A stretch of DNA of 7,171 nucleotides from a bacterium (GCA_009927065.1 RFNU01000233.1:1-7171), one strand, 5' to 3'; positions 1 through 6,245 are shown, numbered from the stretch's first letter. Numbers and translations: made by a program. The notes: generated from the letters alone by a model not told the origin.

Positions 1-264
1 GCTATGCCGTTGTCCGTTAGGGAATGGCAATGTCTATCGTGCGATCAGCTCCATGATAAAGATATCAATGTGGGACGAAACATCCGAGCAATCGGATGAG
101 CCAATATGCAGGGACACAGCATTTGCGTCACGAGTTCCCCTGAAGCGAGAGTTTCCCGCGCAACTGCTTCAGCCAGAGGTCTTCAGGTTGCTGCAGATGG
201 GTCGCAAAAAGAAGAAGCCCTACTCCCGCATTGCCTTAGCAATTTAGTGGCGGGAGAATGTCAC
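1..264 (+). mobile_element. Right end of an IS200/IS605-family (tnpB-bearing) insertion sequence, left part outside window
   Basis: The segment holds the 3' end of a TnpB/OrfB gene followed by a strong bulged hairpin (223-256) and the terminal string GAATGTCAC (256-264). This matches the usual right-end architecture of IS200/IS605 elements: a subterminal hairpin, no inverted repeats and no target duplication. Hand counts of the lines at 1-60 and 181-240 give about half G+C, whereas the host DNA just to the right is far more AT-rich (the line at 841-900 is about 20%). That supports acquisition from elsewhere. The boundary at 264/265 is inferred from the terminal motif and the composition change. 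The left end, and any tnpA, lie outside the window, so it cannot be said whether the element is autonomous. Confidence 0.75.
1..264 (+). pseudogene. tnpB: TnpB (OrfB) RNA-guided nuclease, C-terminal end only, probably with a premature stop
   Basis: Frame 1 reads AMPLSVREWQCLSCDQLHDK then DINVGRNIRAIG up to a TGA at 97-99. This is the characteristic C-terminus of TnpB. The second CxxC of the zinc ribbon is at 31-42, followed by the HD(K/R)DIN motif at 52-69, whose second Asp (61-63) corresponds to the RuvC-III catalytic residue. The family usually has A-A after the DIN; here it is V-G. After the TGA the same frame stays open for 55 codons, through GHSICVTSSPEARVS-like sequence, to the element's right end, with TAA at 265-267. 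This suggests that the TGA is a nonsense mutation that removed only a non-catalytic tail, though a natural stop at 97-99 cannot be excluded. TnpB nucleases cut DNA using an omega-RNA made from the element's right end and help the transposon persist. The bulk of the protein is left of the window, so integrity is unknown. Confidence 0.72.
223..256 (+). repeat. Bulged right-end hairpin of the IS200/IS605 element, candidate omega-RNA scaffold 3' stem
   Basis: CTCCCGC (223-229) pairs perfectly with GCGGGAG (250-256). Stacked inside it, ATTGC (230-234) pairs with GCAAT (239-243) around a CTTA loop. A six-base one-sided bulge, TTAGTG (244-249), interrupts the 3' arm. This 12-bp bulged stem just before the terminus is the kind of structure that the single-strand transposase TnpA recognises, and it also forms the 3' scaffold of the TnpB guide RNA. 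The stop codon of the leftward phosphatase gene falls in the bulge. Read leftward, the stem is followed after about 6 bases by a T-rich stretch (216-206), so it might also weakly terminate the nadK-PAP2 transcript. That last point is inference. Confidence 0.7.
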
Positions 265-888
265 TAAAGACAGATAGGCCTCAAAAAATAAATTACCTAA
301 AATATAGCCGGTAACAACGTCACTTAACCAATGCCCTCCCCCTATAAGTCTTGGAAGACATAATAAAAAGCTGATTGCTCTGCAGGGAGTTTGCATATGT
401 ACTGGGAAAAGAAATGACGTTGATGCGCACCAATAACCCAATACGATGGCGTGACCACTAGGAAAACTACTTTGGGCATAAATTTTTATATTAGCGGGAT
501 CGAAAATACTCAGATCAATACCATTGAAATGAAAAGAAGGGGACGATCGTAAAAAAAGTTTTGTGTGGTCTAATCGTACAATAATTTGGTAGCAGAATTC
601 ATAAAAAATTATTAATCCTAAGATGAAAAACCAGTATTTTTTGATTTTTTTAGAGTCTGTTGGTACAGCAAGAGTAAAGCTGAATAATATTAAAAATAAA
701 TTCATATAGTTTTCTAGACGATGATTCATCATAGCGATCATTTTTTTATACCACAAGGGCATAAAAGCAAGATGTCCGTTTAATAAAGTGTATGCTGCTT
801 GATCTAATTTTGGGGCAATATATATAATTATTCCTATCACAAACACTATCGCAAACAAGATATTAATTGATTTTTTTTCAATAAACAT
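244..888 (-). CDS. PAP2-family membrane phosphatase, C-terminus altered by the adjacent insertion sequence
   Basis: A 214-residue multi-spanning membrane protein, with hydrophobic segments at about 9-25, 62-75, 85-104, 147-162, 170-180 and 190-207. It carries PAP2 signature 2 (PSGH, 143-146) and signature 3 (R180-x5-H186-x3-D190, in PRLIGGGHWLSD), which contribute the catalytic His residues. Signature 1, normally K-x6-RP, is degenerate here (around K110/R114, RSSP). PAP2 enzymes dephosphorylate lipid phosphates such as undecaprenyl pyrophosphate, phosphatidylglycerol phosphate or lipid A; the substrate here cannot be named. The start at 888 is chosen over an upstream in-frame ATG at 1053 because the latter would overlap nadK by 164 bases. 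The 888 ATG has an AAGGA site (895-899) at 6 bases spacing, inside the last nadK codons. The gene begins 1 base after the nadK stop, so the two are probably co-transcribed and translationally coupled. The last six residues (VTFSRH) and the stop codon come from the insertion sequence end. Confidence 0.82.
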   Translation of the reverse strand: MFIEKKSINILFAIVFVIGIIIYIAPKLDQAAYTLLNGHLAFMPLWYKKMIAMMNHRLENYMNLFLILFSFTLAVPTDSKKIKKYWFFILGLIIFYEFCYQIIVRLDHTKLFLRSSPSFHFNGIDLSIFDPANIKIYAQSSFPSGHAIVLGYWCASTSFLFPVHMQTPCRAISFLLCLPRLIGGGHWLSDVVTGYILGNLFFEAYLSLVTFSRH

Positions 889-889
889 A

Positions 890-1765
890 TTATTTCCTTT
901 GTTGAATATGTTGAGTAGACCAATCAAATTTTTTTCGCAGAGTATGATAAAAACTATATGACTCAAGATGCAGTAGATTGATTTTTTGTTTATGCTTTTT
1001 GATATGTAACAAATGTGGTGATGATAATAATCTTTTTTCTTGGCCATCAGCATTTACTTGAATAGAAGCGGTGGATTTCTGTGTGTCACAAAGTAAACTC
1101 AACGGTTCATTTGCTGGAAATACTAAAGGACGAAGATTGAGCGTATGTGCAAACATTGGTACAATAAGCTGTACATCTAAATTCGGATCAATGATTGGGC
1201 CGCCGGCCGAAAGAGCATAAGCAGTTGAGCCAGTAGGCGTAGCAACAATAATACCATCACCTCGTTGTTGGCAAACAAGTGTAGATTGTACCGATAGAGA
1301 AAATTCAATCATTTTTTGATGATCATTTTGTGTGATAACAAAATCATTGAGGGCTAATAAAGGCGAGTCATGCTCTGTATCATGGCACTCTAAAATAAGA
1401 CGATCTTCTTGGGAGTATTTTTTTTCTATAAAGATTTTTACGAATGAATTATAAAGCAAGTCAGAATGAATTTCGGTTAAAAATCCTAAACGCCCGCAAT
1501 GAATCCCTATAATAGGGATGTTATGATCAAAGGTTTCTCTTGCTATGCGTAAAAAGGTTCCATCCCCTCCAACAATAAGAAGAATATCAATTTCAGAGAG
1601 CATGTCATGTAATTTTTTCTTCTCTTTATGTTGCGTATGCAATCTTTCATCTATTACACATGAAATTCTTAAAATATCAAGAAGATGAATTATTTTTTGA
1701 ACTATTTTCTCGACAAAATGGTCATCAACTGCTCCTGCCAACCCTATCTTTTTAAAATTCAACAT
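890..1765 (-). CDS. nadK: NAD kinase
   Basis: A 291-residue ATP (or polyphosphate)-dependent cytosolic NAD kinase that makes NADP from NAD, the sole de novo NADP source in most bacteria. Visible motifs in order are the GGDGT phosphate-binding motif at 66-70 (VGGDGTFLRIAR), GRLGFL at 91-96, the N-D pair at 140-141 (usually N-E; ALNDFVI), and the long GDG-x-TPTGSTAY-x-GGP signature at 169-190. The hallmark NLRPLVFP follows at 210-217, and VNADGQ lies at 237-242. Length is normal for the family (about 290-300). The ATG at 1765 is preceded by AAGGAT (1773-1778 on the complementary strand) at 7 bases spacing. It is divergent from grpE, the same arrangement as in E. coli, where nadK is followed by recN; here a PAP2 phosphatase gene follows instead. 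The nadK ribosome site overlaps the grpE sigma-32 promoter on the other strand. Confidence 0.96.
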   Translation of the reverse strand: MLNFKKIGLAGAVDDHFVEKIVQKIIHLLDILRISCVIDERLHTQHKEKKKLHDMLSEIDILLIVGGDGTFLRIARETFDHNIPIIGIHCGRLGFLTEIHSDLLYNSFVKIFIEKKYSQEDRLILECHDTEHDSPLLALNDFVITQNDHQKMIEFSLSVQSTLVCQQRGDGIIVATPTGSTAYALSAGGPIIDPNLDVQLIVPMFAHTLNLRPLVFPANEPLSLLCDTQKSTASIQVNADGQEKRLLSSPHLLHIKKHKQKINLLHLESYSFYHTLRKKFDWSTQHIQQRK

Positions 1766-1775
1766 TTTTTTTATC

Positions 1776-1803
1776 CTTGAATTTTATAAAACCATCCCCA
1801 TTT
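1776..1803 (+). promoter_or_regulatory. Sigma-32 heat-shock promoter of the grpE-dnaK-dnaJ cluster
   Basis: CTTGAA at 1776-1781 and CCCCATTT at 1796-1803 are separated by 14 bases. This is close to the established sigma-32 (RpoH) consensus, CTTGAAA with an 11-16 base spacer and CCCCATnT. It points toward grpE, whose ATG lies 33 bases downstream, which leaves a short leader of about 25-30 bases with a CGGAG ribosome site (1824-1828). Transcription should start near 1810. The -35 element overlaps the ribosome binding site of the divergent nadK. Confidence 0.85.
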
Positions 1804-1836
1804 ATGTGATAAGGAATTAAAATCGGAGTATTTGCT

Positions 1837-2415
1837 ATGAATGATGAACAACTCGAAAGCACAACAGAACATCCTGTACAATCTGATCTAGATGATCAAG
1901 TTGTTAAGCAAGAAACGAGCCAAGATAAGGTTGTTTTGTTAGAAAAATGTGTTAAAAAGTTGGAGAATGAGCTTTTAACAGCTCAAGATCAGTCCATCAG
2001 GTTACAAGCTGAGCTTGCAAACTTATTGCGACGTAAGGATCAAGAACGAGAGCAAGCACTAAAATTTGCTCATATAGAATTTTTAAAAGAGTTTATTTTC
2101 GTGATAGACAGTGTGGATGGAGCCTTAGCCAGTCTGAAGCACTCCCATGTGTCTTTAGAGCATATGTTAGAAGGCTTGAACATGATGGGACATCAAGTTC
2201 ATAATTTGCTTGATAAATTTGGTTTGGTTGTTGTTGATCCTGTTGTTGGGACAATTTTTGATCCCGCAACATGTGAGGCAATGTCTATGCAACCAACCAA
2301 TGAATTACCCCATAATAGCATCGTGATGGTTGTTCAAAAAGGATACGTTGTCAATGGTCGTTTATTGAGGGCAGCTCGAGTTATTGTTGCAAATAATATG
2401 AATACAACCCCTTGA
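1837..2415 (+). CDS. grpE: Nucleotide exchange factor GrpE (DnaK co-chaperone)
   Basis: A 192-residue cytosolic dimer that releases ADP from DnaK and acts as a thermosensor in the DnaK-DnaJ-GrpE cycle. The first ~30 residues are acidic, polar and likely disordered. Residues about 31-90 are heptad-rich and form the long dimerising coiled coil, including N62 and R65-R66 of the family's LxNxxRR pattern. The C-terminal beta-wing that inserts into the DnaK nucleotide cleft covers about 130-186, with VDPVVGTIFDP at 133-143 and the hallmark QKGYVVNGRLLRAARVIVA at 167-185. The residue after FDPxx, usually His, is Cys146 here. The ATG at 1837 has CGGAG 8 bases upstream. It is the first gene after the sigma-32 promoter, and dnaK follows after 59 bases. 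Confidence 0.96.
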   Translation: MNDEQLESTTEHPVQSDLDDQVVKQETSQDKVVLLEKCVKKLENELLTAQDQSIRLQAELANLLRRKDQEREQALKFAHIEFLKEFIFVIDSVDGALASLKHSHVSLEHMLEGLNMMGHQVHNLLDKFGLVVVDPVVGTIFDPATCEAMSMQPTNELPHNSIVMVVQKGYVVNGRLLRAARVIVANNMNTTP

Positions 2416-2440
2416 TATTTTATAACACATCCCAATATTA
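2411..2440 (+). promoter_or_regulatory. Possible second heat-shock promoter ahead of dnaK
   Basis: CTTGATA (2411-2417) contains the grpE stop codon TGA and resembles a sigma-32 -35 element. TCCCAATATT (2430-2439), 13 bases after CTTGAT, resembles a degraded CCCCATnT -10. Spacing is nearly that of the grpE promoter. The match is weaker, and the same stretch could also be read as a poor sigma-70 promoter (TTGATA with an A/T-rich hexamer 17 bases on). Confidence 0.42.
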
Positions 2441-2474
2441 GAGATACAAAGAAATATTTTTTTAGGAGAACATA

Positions 2475-4388
2475 ATGAGTTCAAGATCTACTGTTATCGG
2501 TATTGATTTAGGTACCACCAATTCATGCGTCGCTATTATTGAAGGCGGCGTGCCAAAAGTTATTGAAAATGATACGGGTGCACGAACAACCCCATCTGTT
2601 GTTGGTTTAACAGATTCCGAGCGTTTAGTTGGTGAGTTAGCAAAGCGTCAAGCTGTAACAAATCCTCAAAACACTTTTTTTGGTGTTAAGCGTTTGATTG
2701 GTCGTACGTTTAACGATCCAGCTATTGAGCATCAAAAGCTTCCTTACAAAGTTGTTAAAGCTGATAATGGTGATGCATGGGTAGAAGCTCAAGGTAAGAA
2801 AATGGCTCCGCAGCAAATTTCTGCTTATGTATTGATGAAAATGAAAAAAATTGCTGAAGATTATTTAGGTCATGATGTGACGGATGCGGTTATTACTGTA
2901 CCTGCATATTTCAATGACTCACAGCGTCAAGCAACAAAAGATGCTGGAAGAATTGCTGGTTTAAATGTTTTGCGTATTATTAATGAGCCAACAGCAGCAG
3001 CTTTAGCTTATGGTATTGATAAGAAGAAAAAAGATGCTATTTTGGCCGTTTATGATCTCGGTGGTGGTACTTTTGATGTTTCTATTATTGAGTTATCTGA
3101 TATTGATGGTGAAACACAATTTGAGGTTTTAGCTACAAATGGTGATACTCATCTGGGTGGTGAAGATTTTGATGAAGCAGTAATGGAATATTTAATTGCT
3201 GAATTTAAAAAAGAAACAGGCATTGACTTACATAAAGATCCGTTAGCCATTCAGCGTCTAAAAGAGGCCGCAGAAAAAGCTAAGATTGAATTATCTTCAC
3301 GTGAACAAACTGATATTAATCTTCCTTATATTACTGCAGATGCTAGCGGCCCTAAGCATATGAATTATAAAATTTCACGTGCAAAATTAGAGTCTTTAGT
3401 GATTGATTTAATTAATCGTTCTATTGAGCCATGCAAAATTGCTTTAAAAGATGCGGGCAAAACTATTGATCAGATTGATGAAATTTTACTTGTAGGTGGT
3501 CAGACACGTATGCCCAAAGTTCGTCAGGCAGTACAAGACTTTTTCAATAAAGAACCGCGTAAAGATGTTAATCCTGATGAAGCTGTCGCTGTTGGTGCTG
3601 CTTTACAAGGCGCTGTGCTTTCCGGAGCCGTGAAGGATGTTTTACTGTTAGATGTTACACCGCTATCTCTTGGTATTGAAACCATGGGTGGTGTTATGAC
3701 TAAATTAATAGAGAAAAACACTACTATCCCAACTCGTAAATCACAAGTGTTCTCAACAGCAGATGATAATCAAACTGTTGTTACTATTAGAGTTTTTCAA
3801 GGCGAGCGTGAAATTGCTGTTAAAAACAAATTATTAGGTAAATTTGATTTAGCAGATATTCCATCTGCCCCGCGAGGCATGCCACAAATAGAAGTTTCTT
3901 TTGATATTGATTCTAACGGAATTTTAAATGTATCTGCACAGGATAAAGCTAGCGGTAAGAAACAATCTATCATTGTGAAAGCCTCAAGTGGTTTAAGTGA
4001 ACAAGAAATTCAAGCTATGGTTGATGATGCTAAAAAGCATGAAGAAGAAGATAAGCATTTCCAAGAATTAGTGCATGCGCGAAACAGTGCTGATTCGATA
4101 GTTCATACTGTAGAGCGTACTCTCAAAGATTTAGGAGATAAAATCCCTGAGTCTGATAAAAAAGATTTAGAGCAAGCAGTAGCCTCTTTAAAAGATCTCA
4201 TGGATAAAGAAGATAAAGCGGCTATTGAAGAGCGTACAGAGCATTTATCATCATTATATACAGCGTTGACTGAAAAGTTTAGCGGTGAAGCAGGAGCTCA
4301 ACACGCTCACAATCAAACTGAGGCAAAAGGACATCAAACACAGGAAGATGTTGTTGATGCTGAATTTGATGAAGTGAACAAACGCTAA
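2475..4388 (+). CDS. dnaK: Molecular chaperone DnaK (Hsp70)
   Basis: A full-length 637-residue cytosolic Hsp70 (E. coli DnaK is 638). It binds exposed hydrophobic segments of unfolded proteins under ATP control and, with sigma-32, gives the feedback regulation of the heat-shock response in gammaproteobacteria. The N-terminal ATPase domain has the phosphate loop IGIDLGTTNSCVA (8-20), the AYFNDSQRQATKDAG block, NEPTAAALAYG and the second phosphate loop DLGGGTFDVS. The hydrophobic interdomain linker VLLLD is at 389-393, exactly as in E. coli. The substrate-binding domain begins with VTPLSLGIETMGG. A helical lid and an acidic tail ending DVVDAEFDEVNKR follow, close to the gammaproteobacterial EEVD-like tail. 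AGGAG (2464-2468) lies 6 bases before the ATG. No truncation or unusual substitution was noticed. Confidence 0.99.
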   Translation: MSSRSTVIGIDLGTTNSCVAIIEGGVPKVIENDTGARTTPSVVGLTDSERLVGELAKRQAVTNPQNTFFGVKRLIGRTFNDPAIEHQKLPYKVVKADNGDAWVEAQGKKMAPQQISAYVLMKMKKIAEDYLGHDVTDAVITVPAYFNDSQRQATKDAGRIAGLNVLRIINEPTAAALAYGIDKKKKDAILAVYDLGGGTFDVSIIELSDIDGETQFEVLATNGDTHLGGEDFDEAVMEYLIAEFKKETGIDLHKDPLAIQRLKEAAEKAKIELSSREQTDINLPYITADASGPKHMNYKISRAKLESLVIDLINRSIEPCKIALKDAGKTIDQIDEILLVGGQTRMPKVRQAVQDFFNKEPRKDVNPDEAVAVGAALQGAVLSGAVKDVLLLDVTPLSLGIETMGGVMTKLIEKNTTIPTRKSQVFSTADDNQTVVTIRVFQGEREIAVKNKLLGKFDLADIPSAPRGMPQIEVSFDIDSNGILNVSAQDKASGKKQSIIVKASSGLSEQEIQAMVDDAKKHEEEDKHFQELVHARNSADSIVHTVERTLKDLGDKIPESDKKDLEQAVASLKDLMDKEDKAAIEERTEHLSSLYTALTEKFSGEAGAQHAHNQTEAKGHQTQEDVVDAEFDEVNKR

Positions 4389-4397
4389 AAAAGAGTT

Positions 4398-4419
4398 GCA
4401 CCCTTGTAAGCAGGGGTGC
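4398..4419 (+). promoter_or_regulatory. Intercistronic hairpin between dnaK and dnaJ
   Basis: GCACCCTTG (4398-4406) pairs with CAGGGGTGC (4411-4419) as a 9-bp stem with a single T-G wobble and a TAAG loop. No T-run follows, so it is not a normal intrinsic terminator. It ends 2 bases before the dnaJ ribosome site GGAG (4422-4425). It is likely to affect dnaJ translation or to stabilise the 3' end of the dnaK message, helping set a higher DnaK than DnaJ level. The function is inference. Confidence 0.7.
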
Positions 4420-4432
4420 TTGGAGTATTTTA

Positions 4433-5554
4433 ATGAATAACAAAGATCCATATGAACTCTTAGGAGTTGCGCGTGGCAGTACTGAAAAAGAGATAAAAAA
4501 AGCTTATCAAAAGCTTGCCATGAAATATCATCCAGATAGAAATAAAGATTCTGAAGCCACAGAGCGTTTTAAAGAAATTAATTGGGCTTATGAGCTGCTA
4601 TCCGATCCTCAGAAAAAACAAGCGTTTGATCATTATGGCCATCAAGCTTTTGATGGGATGGGTGGAAGAGGCGCTGAAAGTGCTGCAGGTTTTGGAGATA
4701 TTTTTGATTCTGTTTTTAAAGACTTTTTCGGCGGTACAGGTGGTGGAAGTCATCGTGGACCACAACGAGGAGCTGATTTAAGGTACGCTTTAGAAATAAC
4801 ATTGGAGCAAGCAGTATTCGGCACTCAAATAGACATTCAGATTCCTAATCTCATACGTTGCGATCCATGCGGAGGTAAAGGCGCTAAGCCTGGCACGCAT
4901 CCTATTCAATGTAAACAATGTCATGGTTCTGGGCAGGTCAGAATGCAACAGGGCTTTTTTTCGATTCAGCAACCCTGCCCTGTTTGCCACGGTCAAGGCA
5001 CGATGATTAAAGATTCTTGTAGCAGTTGCAAAGGTCAAGGGCGTGTTGAAAGAACAAGCAAAGTTACAGTGAATATACCCGCAGGTGTCGATGATGGTGA
5101 TAAATTGCGGATTCCTGGACGTGGACAGGCAGGGCCTCAAGGGGGAAGTAATGGCGATCTTTACATTGAAGTTCATCTTAAACCTCATGCGATATTCCAG
5201 CGTGATGGATCTAACTTGTATATTGAAGTGCCTATTTCGTTTACGACTGCAGCATTAGGTGGATCAATCGAGATTCCTTCATTAAAAGGTGAGTTGAGCT
5301 TGAAAATTCCACCAGGAACGCAAACTCATCGTATATTTAAGATTGCTGGTCAAGGTGTTCCTGCATCGTCAAGAAATTCAGCAGGACATTTAATGTGCCG
5401 TGTGATTATGGAAACTCCTGTGGATTTAACTGCAGAGCAGAAAGATCTGATTATGCAGTTGGCTAAAACCACGAGCGAGGCTCCTCATGGGCCATTGCAA
5501 AAAAGTTGGTTTGATAAAGTAAAAGATTTTCTTAAAAATGTAAAAAAGTCTTAG
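4433..5554 (+). CDS. dnaJ: Chaperone DnaJ (Hsp40, class A)
   Basis: A 373-residue class A J-protein that delivers substrates to DnaK and stimulates its ATPase. The J domain occupies about 5-70, with the essential HPD at 33-35 and YHPDRN. A Gly/Phe-rich linker follows (about 75-112, GMGGRG...GFGDIFD...FFGGTGGG). Then come four CxxCxGxG zinc-binding repeats with cysteine pairs at 143/146, 160/163, 182/185 and 196/199, giving two zinc centres. The C-terminal substrate-binding and dimerisation beta domains follow, including VNIPAGVDDGDKLRIPGRGQ and KIPPGTQTHRIFKIAGQGVP. Length matches the family (about 375). The ATG has GGAG 7 bases upstream, directly after the intercistronic hairpin. dapB begins 25 bases after its stop. 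Confidence 0.99.
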   Translation: MNNKDPYELLGVARGSTEKEIKKAYQKLAMKYHPDRNKDSEATERFKEINWAYELLSDPQKKQAFDHYGHQAFDGMGGRGAESAAGFGDIFDSVFKDFFGGTGGGSHRGPQRGADLRYALEITLEQAVFGTQIDIQIPNLIRCDPCGGKGAKPGTHPIQCKQCHGSGQVRMQQGFFSIQQPCPVCHGQGTMIKDSCSSCKGQGRVERTSKVTVNIPAGVDDGDKLRIPGRGQAGPQGGSNGDLYIEVHLKPHAIFQRDGSNLYIEVPISFTTAALGGSIEIPSLKGELSLKIPPGTQTHRIFKIAGQGVPASSRNSAGHLMCRVIMETPVDLTAEQKDLIMQLAKTTSEAPHGPLQKSWFDKVKDFLKNVKKS

Positions 5555-5566
5555 TCGATTATGTTC

Positions 5567-5571
5567 AGGGA
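5567..5571 (+). promoter_or_regulatory. Ribosome binding site that decides the dapB start
   Basis: AGGGA lies 8 bases upstream of GTG at 5580 but only 2 bases from the in-frame TTG at 5574. The spacing therefore favours the GTG start for dapB, which also places the dinucleotide-binding strand (VRILLAG) at the exact N-terminus, as in the family. Confidence 0.65.
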
Positions 5572-5579
5572 ATTTGGTA

Positions 5580-6245
5580 GTGCGTATTTTGTTAGCTGGG
5601 CCAGGAGGTCGAGTCAATAAGCTTTTACATAATGAAGTTCTTGCCAAGGGGTGGGAAGCATTTTTTGGGTATAAAGGATGTTCAGCTAACGAGTATATTG
5701 CTCTTATCAAAGAGCATCAAATCGACTGTATTGTAGATTTTTCCAATAAAAGTTTCTGGCCTATATTGAACAACATTATTATCCAGACTAAAATCCCGTT
5801 AATTAGTGGAACAACAGGGCTTGATGACGTTAAGAGTCAATTAGAAGCTTGGGGGCGCGAAATTCCTGTCTGCTATGCAGCGAATTTTAGTCTAGGCATG
5901 CAATTAGTTAATAATTTTTTGCGTCATTGCCCTAAAATTGAATATAATAATGTTTTGATTGAAGAAGCCCATCATGCTTTAAAGAAAGATAGACCTTCTG
6001 GGACTGCGTTAACATTAGCGAGGTTACTGAATGTTGACTCTACTTTAATTGATGTAAGGCGAGAAGGAAGTATTCCAGGGATGCATAGGGTAACCCTATG
6101 TTTTGATGACCAGGAAGTCATACTCGAGCATCGCGTGATTAATCGTGCTGTTTACGCAAAAGGAGCATTATCAATTGTTCCGTTTCTTATACAGAAAGCT
6201 CCGGGATGTTACGAGTTTAACGAATTTTTTGACAGAGGTATTTAA
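5580..6245 (+). CDS. dapB: 4-hydroxy-tetrahydrodipicolinate reductase (short form)
   Basis: DapB reduces the dihydrodipicolinate-pathway intermediate with NAD(P)H in the synthesis of diaminopimelate and lysine, so it feeds both peptidoglycan and protein. The N-terminal Rossmann fold starts with AGPGGR (6-11), a variant of the usual GxxGRMG with V-N in place of M-G. The conserved GTTG is at 77-80 and AANFSLGM at 100-107. The catalytic/substrate signature E-A-HHALKKDRPSGTA is at 129-143, with HH at 131-132, K135 and PSGT at 139-142. REGSIPGMH and LEHRVINR follow in the C-terminal domain. At 221 residues it is clearly shorter than E. coli DapB (273), mainly through a reduced stretch between the first strand and the IVDFS strand. 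All recognised catalytic residues remain, so it is likely functional. It starts with GTG at 5580 and shares the dnaK-dnaJ-dapB order known from gammaproteobacteria. greA starts 1 base after its stop. Confidence 0.93.
   Translation: MRILLAGPGGRVNKLLHNEVLAKGWEAFFGYKGCSANEYIALIKEHQIDCIVDFSNKSFWPILNNIIIQTKIPLISGTTGLDDVKSQLEAWGREIPVCYAANFSLGMQLVNNFLRHCPKIEYNNVLIEEAHHALKKDRPSGTALTLARLLNVDSTLIDVRREGSIPGMHRVTLCFDDQEVILEHRVINRAVYAKGALSIVPFLIQKAPGCYEFNEFFDRGI

Noticed and set aside
53..247. A 64-codon plus-strand open frame over the transposon end
   Set aside because: It is out of frame with the recognisable TnpB C-terminus (frame 1), has no recognisable domain and no ribosome site; it is a by-product of the element sequence.
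889..1053. An N-terminal extension of the PAP2 gene from an ATG at 1053
   Set aside because: It would overlap the conserved nadK coding region by 164 bases. The ATG at 888 has a good ribosome site, and hydrophobic sequence starts right after it.
1779..1836. A sigma-70 promoter for nadK in the divergent gap (TATAAA, complement of 1783-1788)
   Set aside because: It would start transcription almost inside the ribosome site, and the -35 hexamer at the right spacing is poor, so no call was made.
4398..4419. The dnaK-dnaJ hairpin as an intrinsic terminator
   Set aside because: No T-run follows the stem; the next bases are TTGGAGTA, leading into the dnaJ ribosome site.
4790..5188. A 132-codon minus-strand open frame inside dnaJ
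   Set aside because: It is opposite the zinc-finger region of dnaJ, where coding constraint on the other strand explains the openness; no domain or ribosome site was seen.
5426..5710. A 94-codon minus-strand open frame across the dnaJ-dapB junction
   Set aside because: It overlaps two well-supported genes and shows no recognisable protein features.
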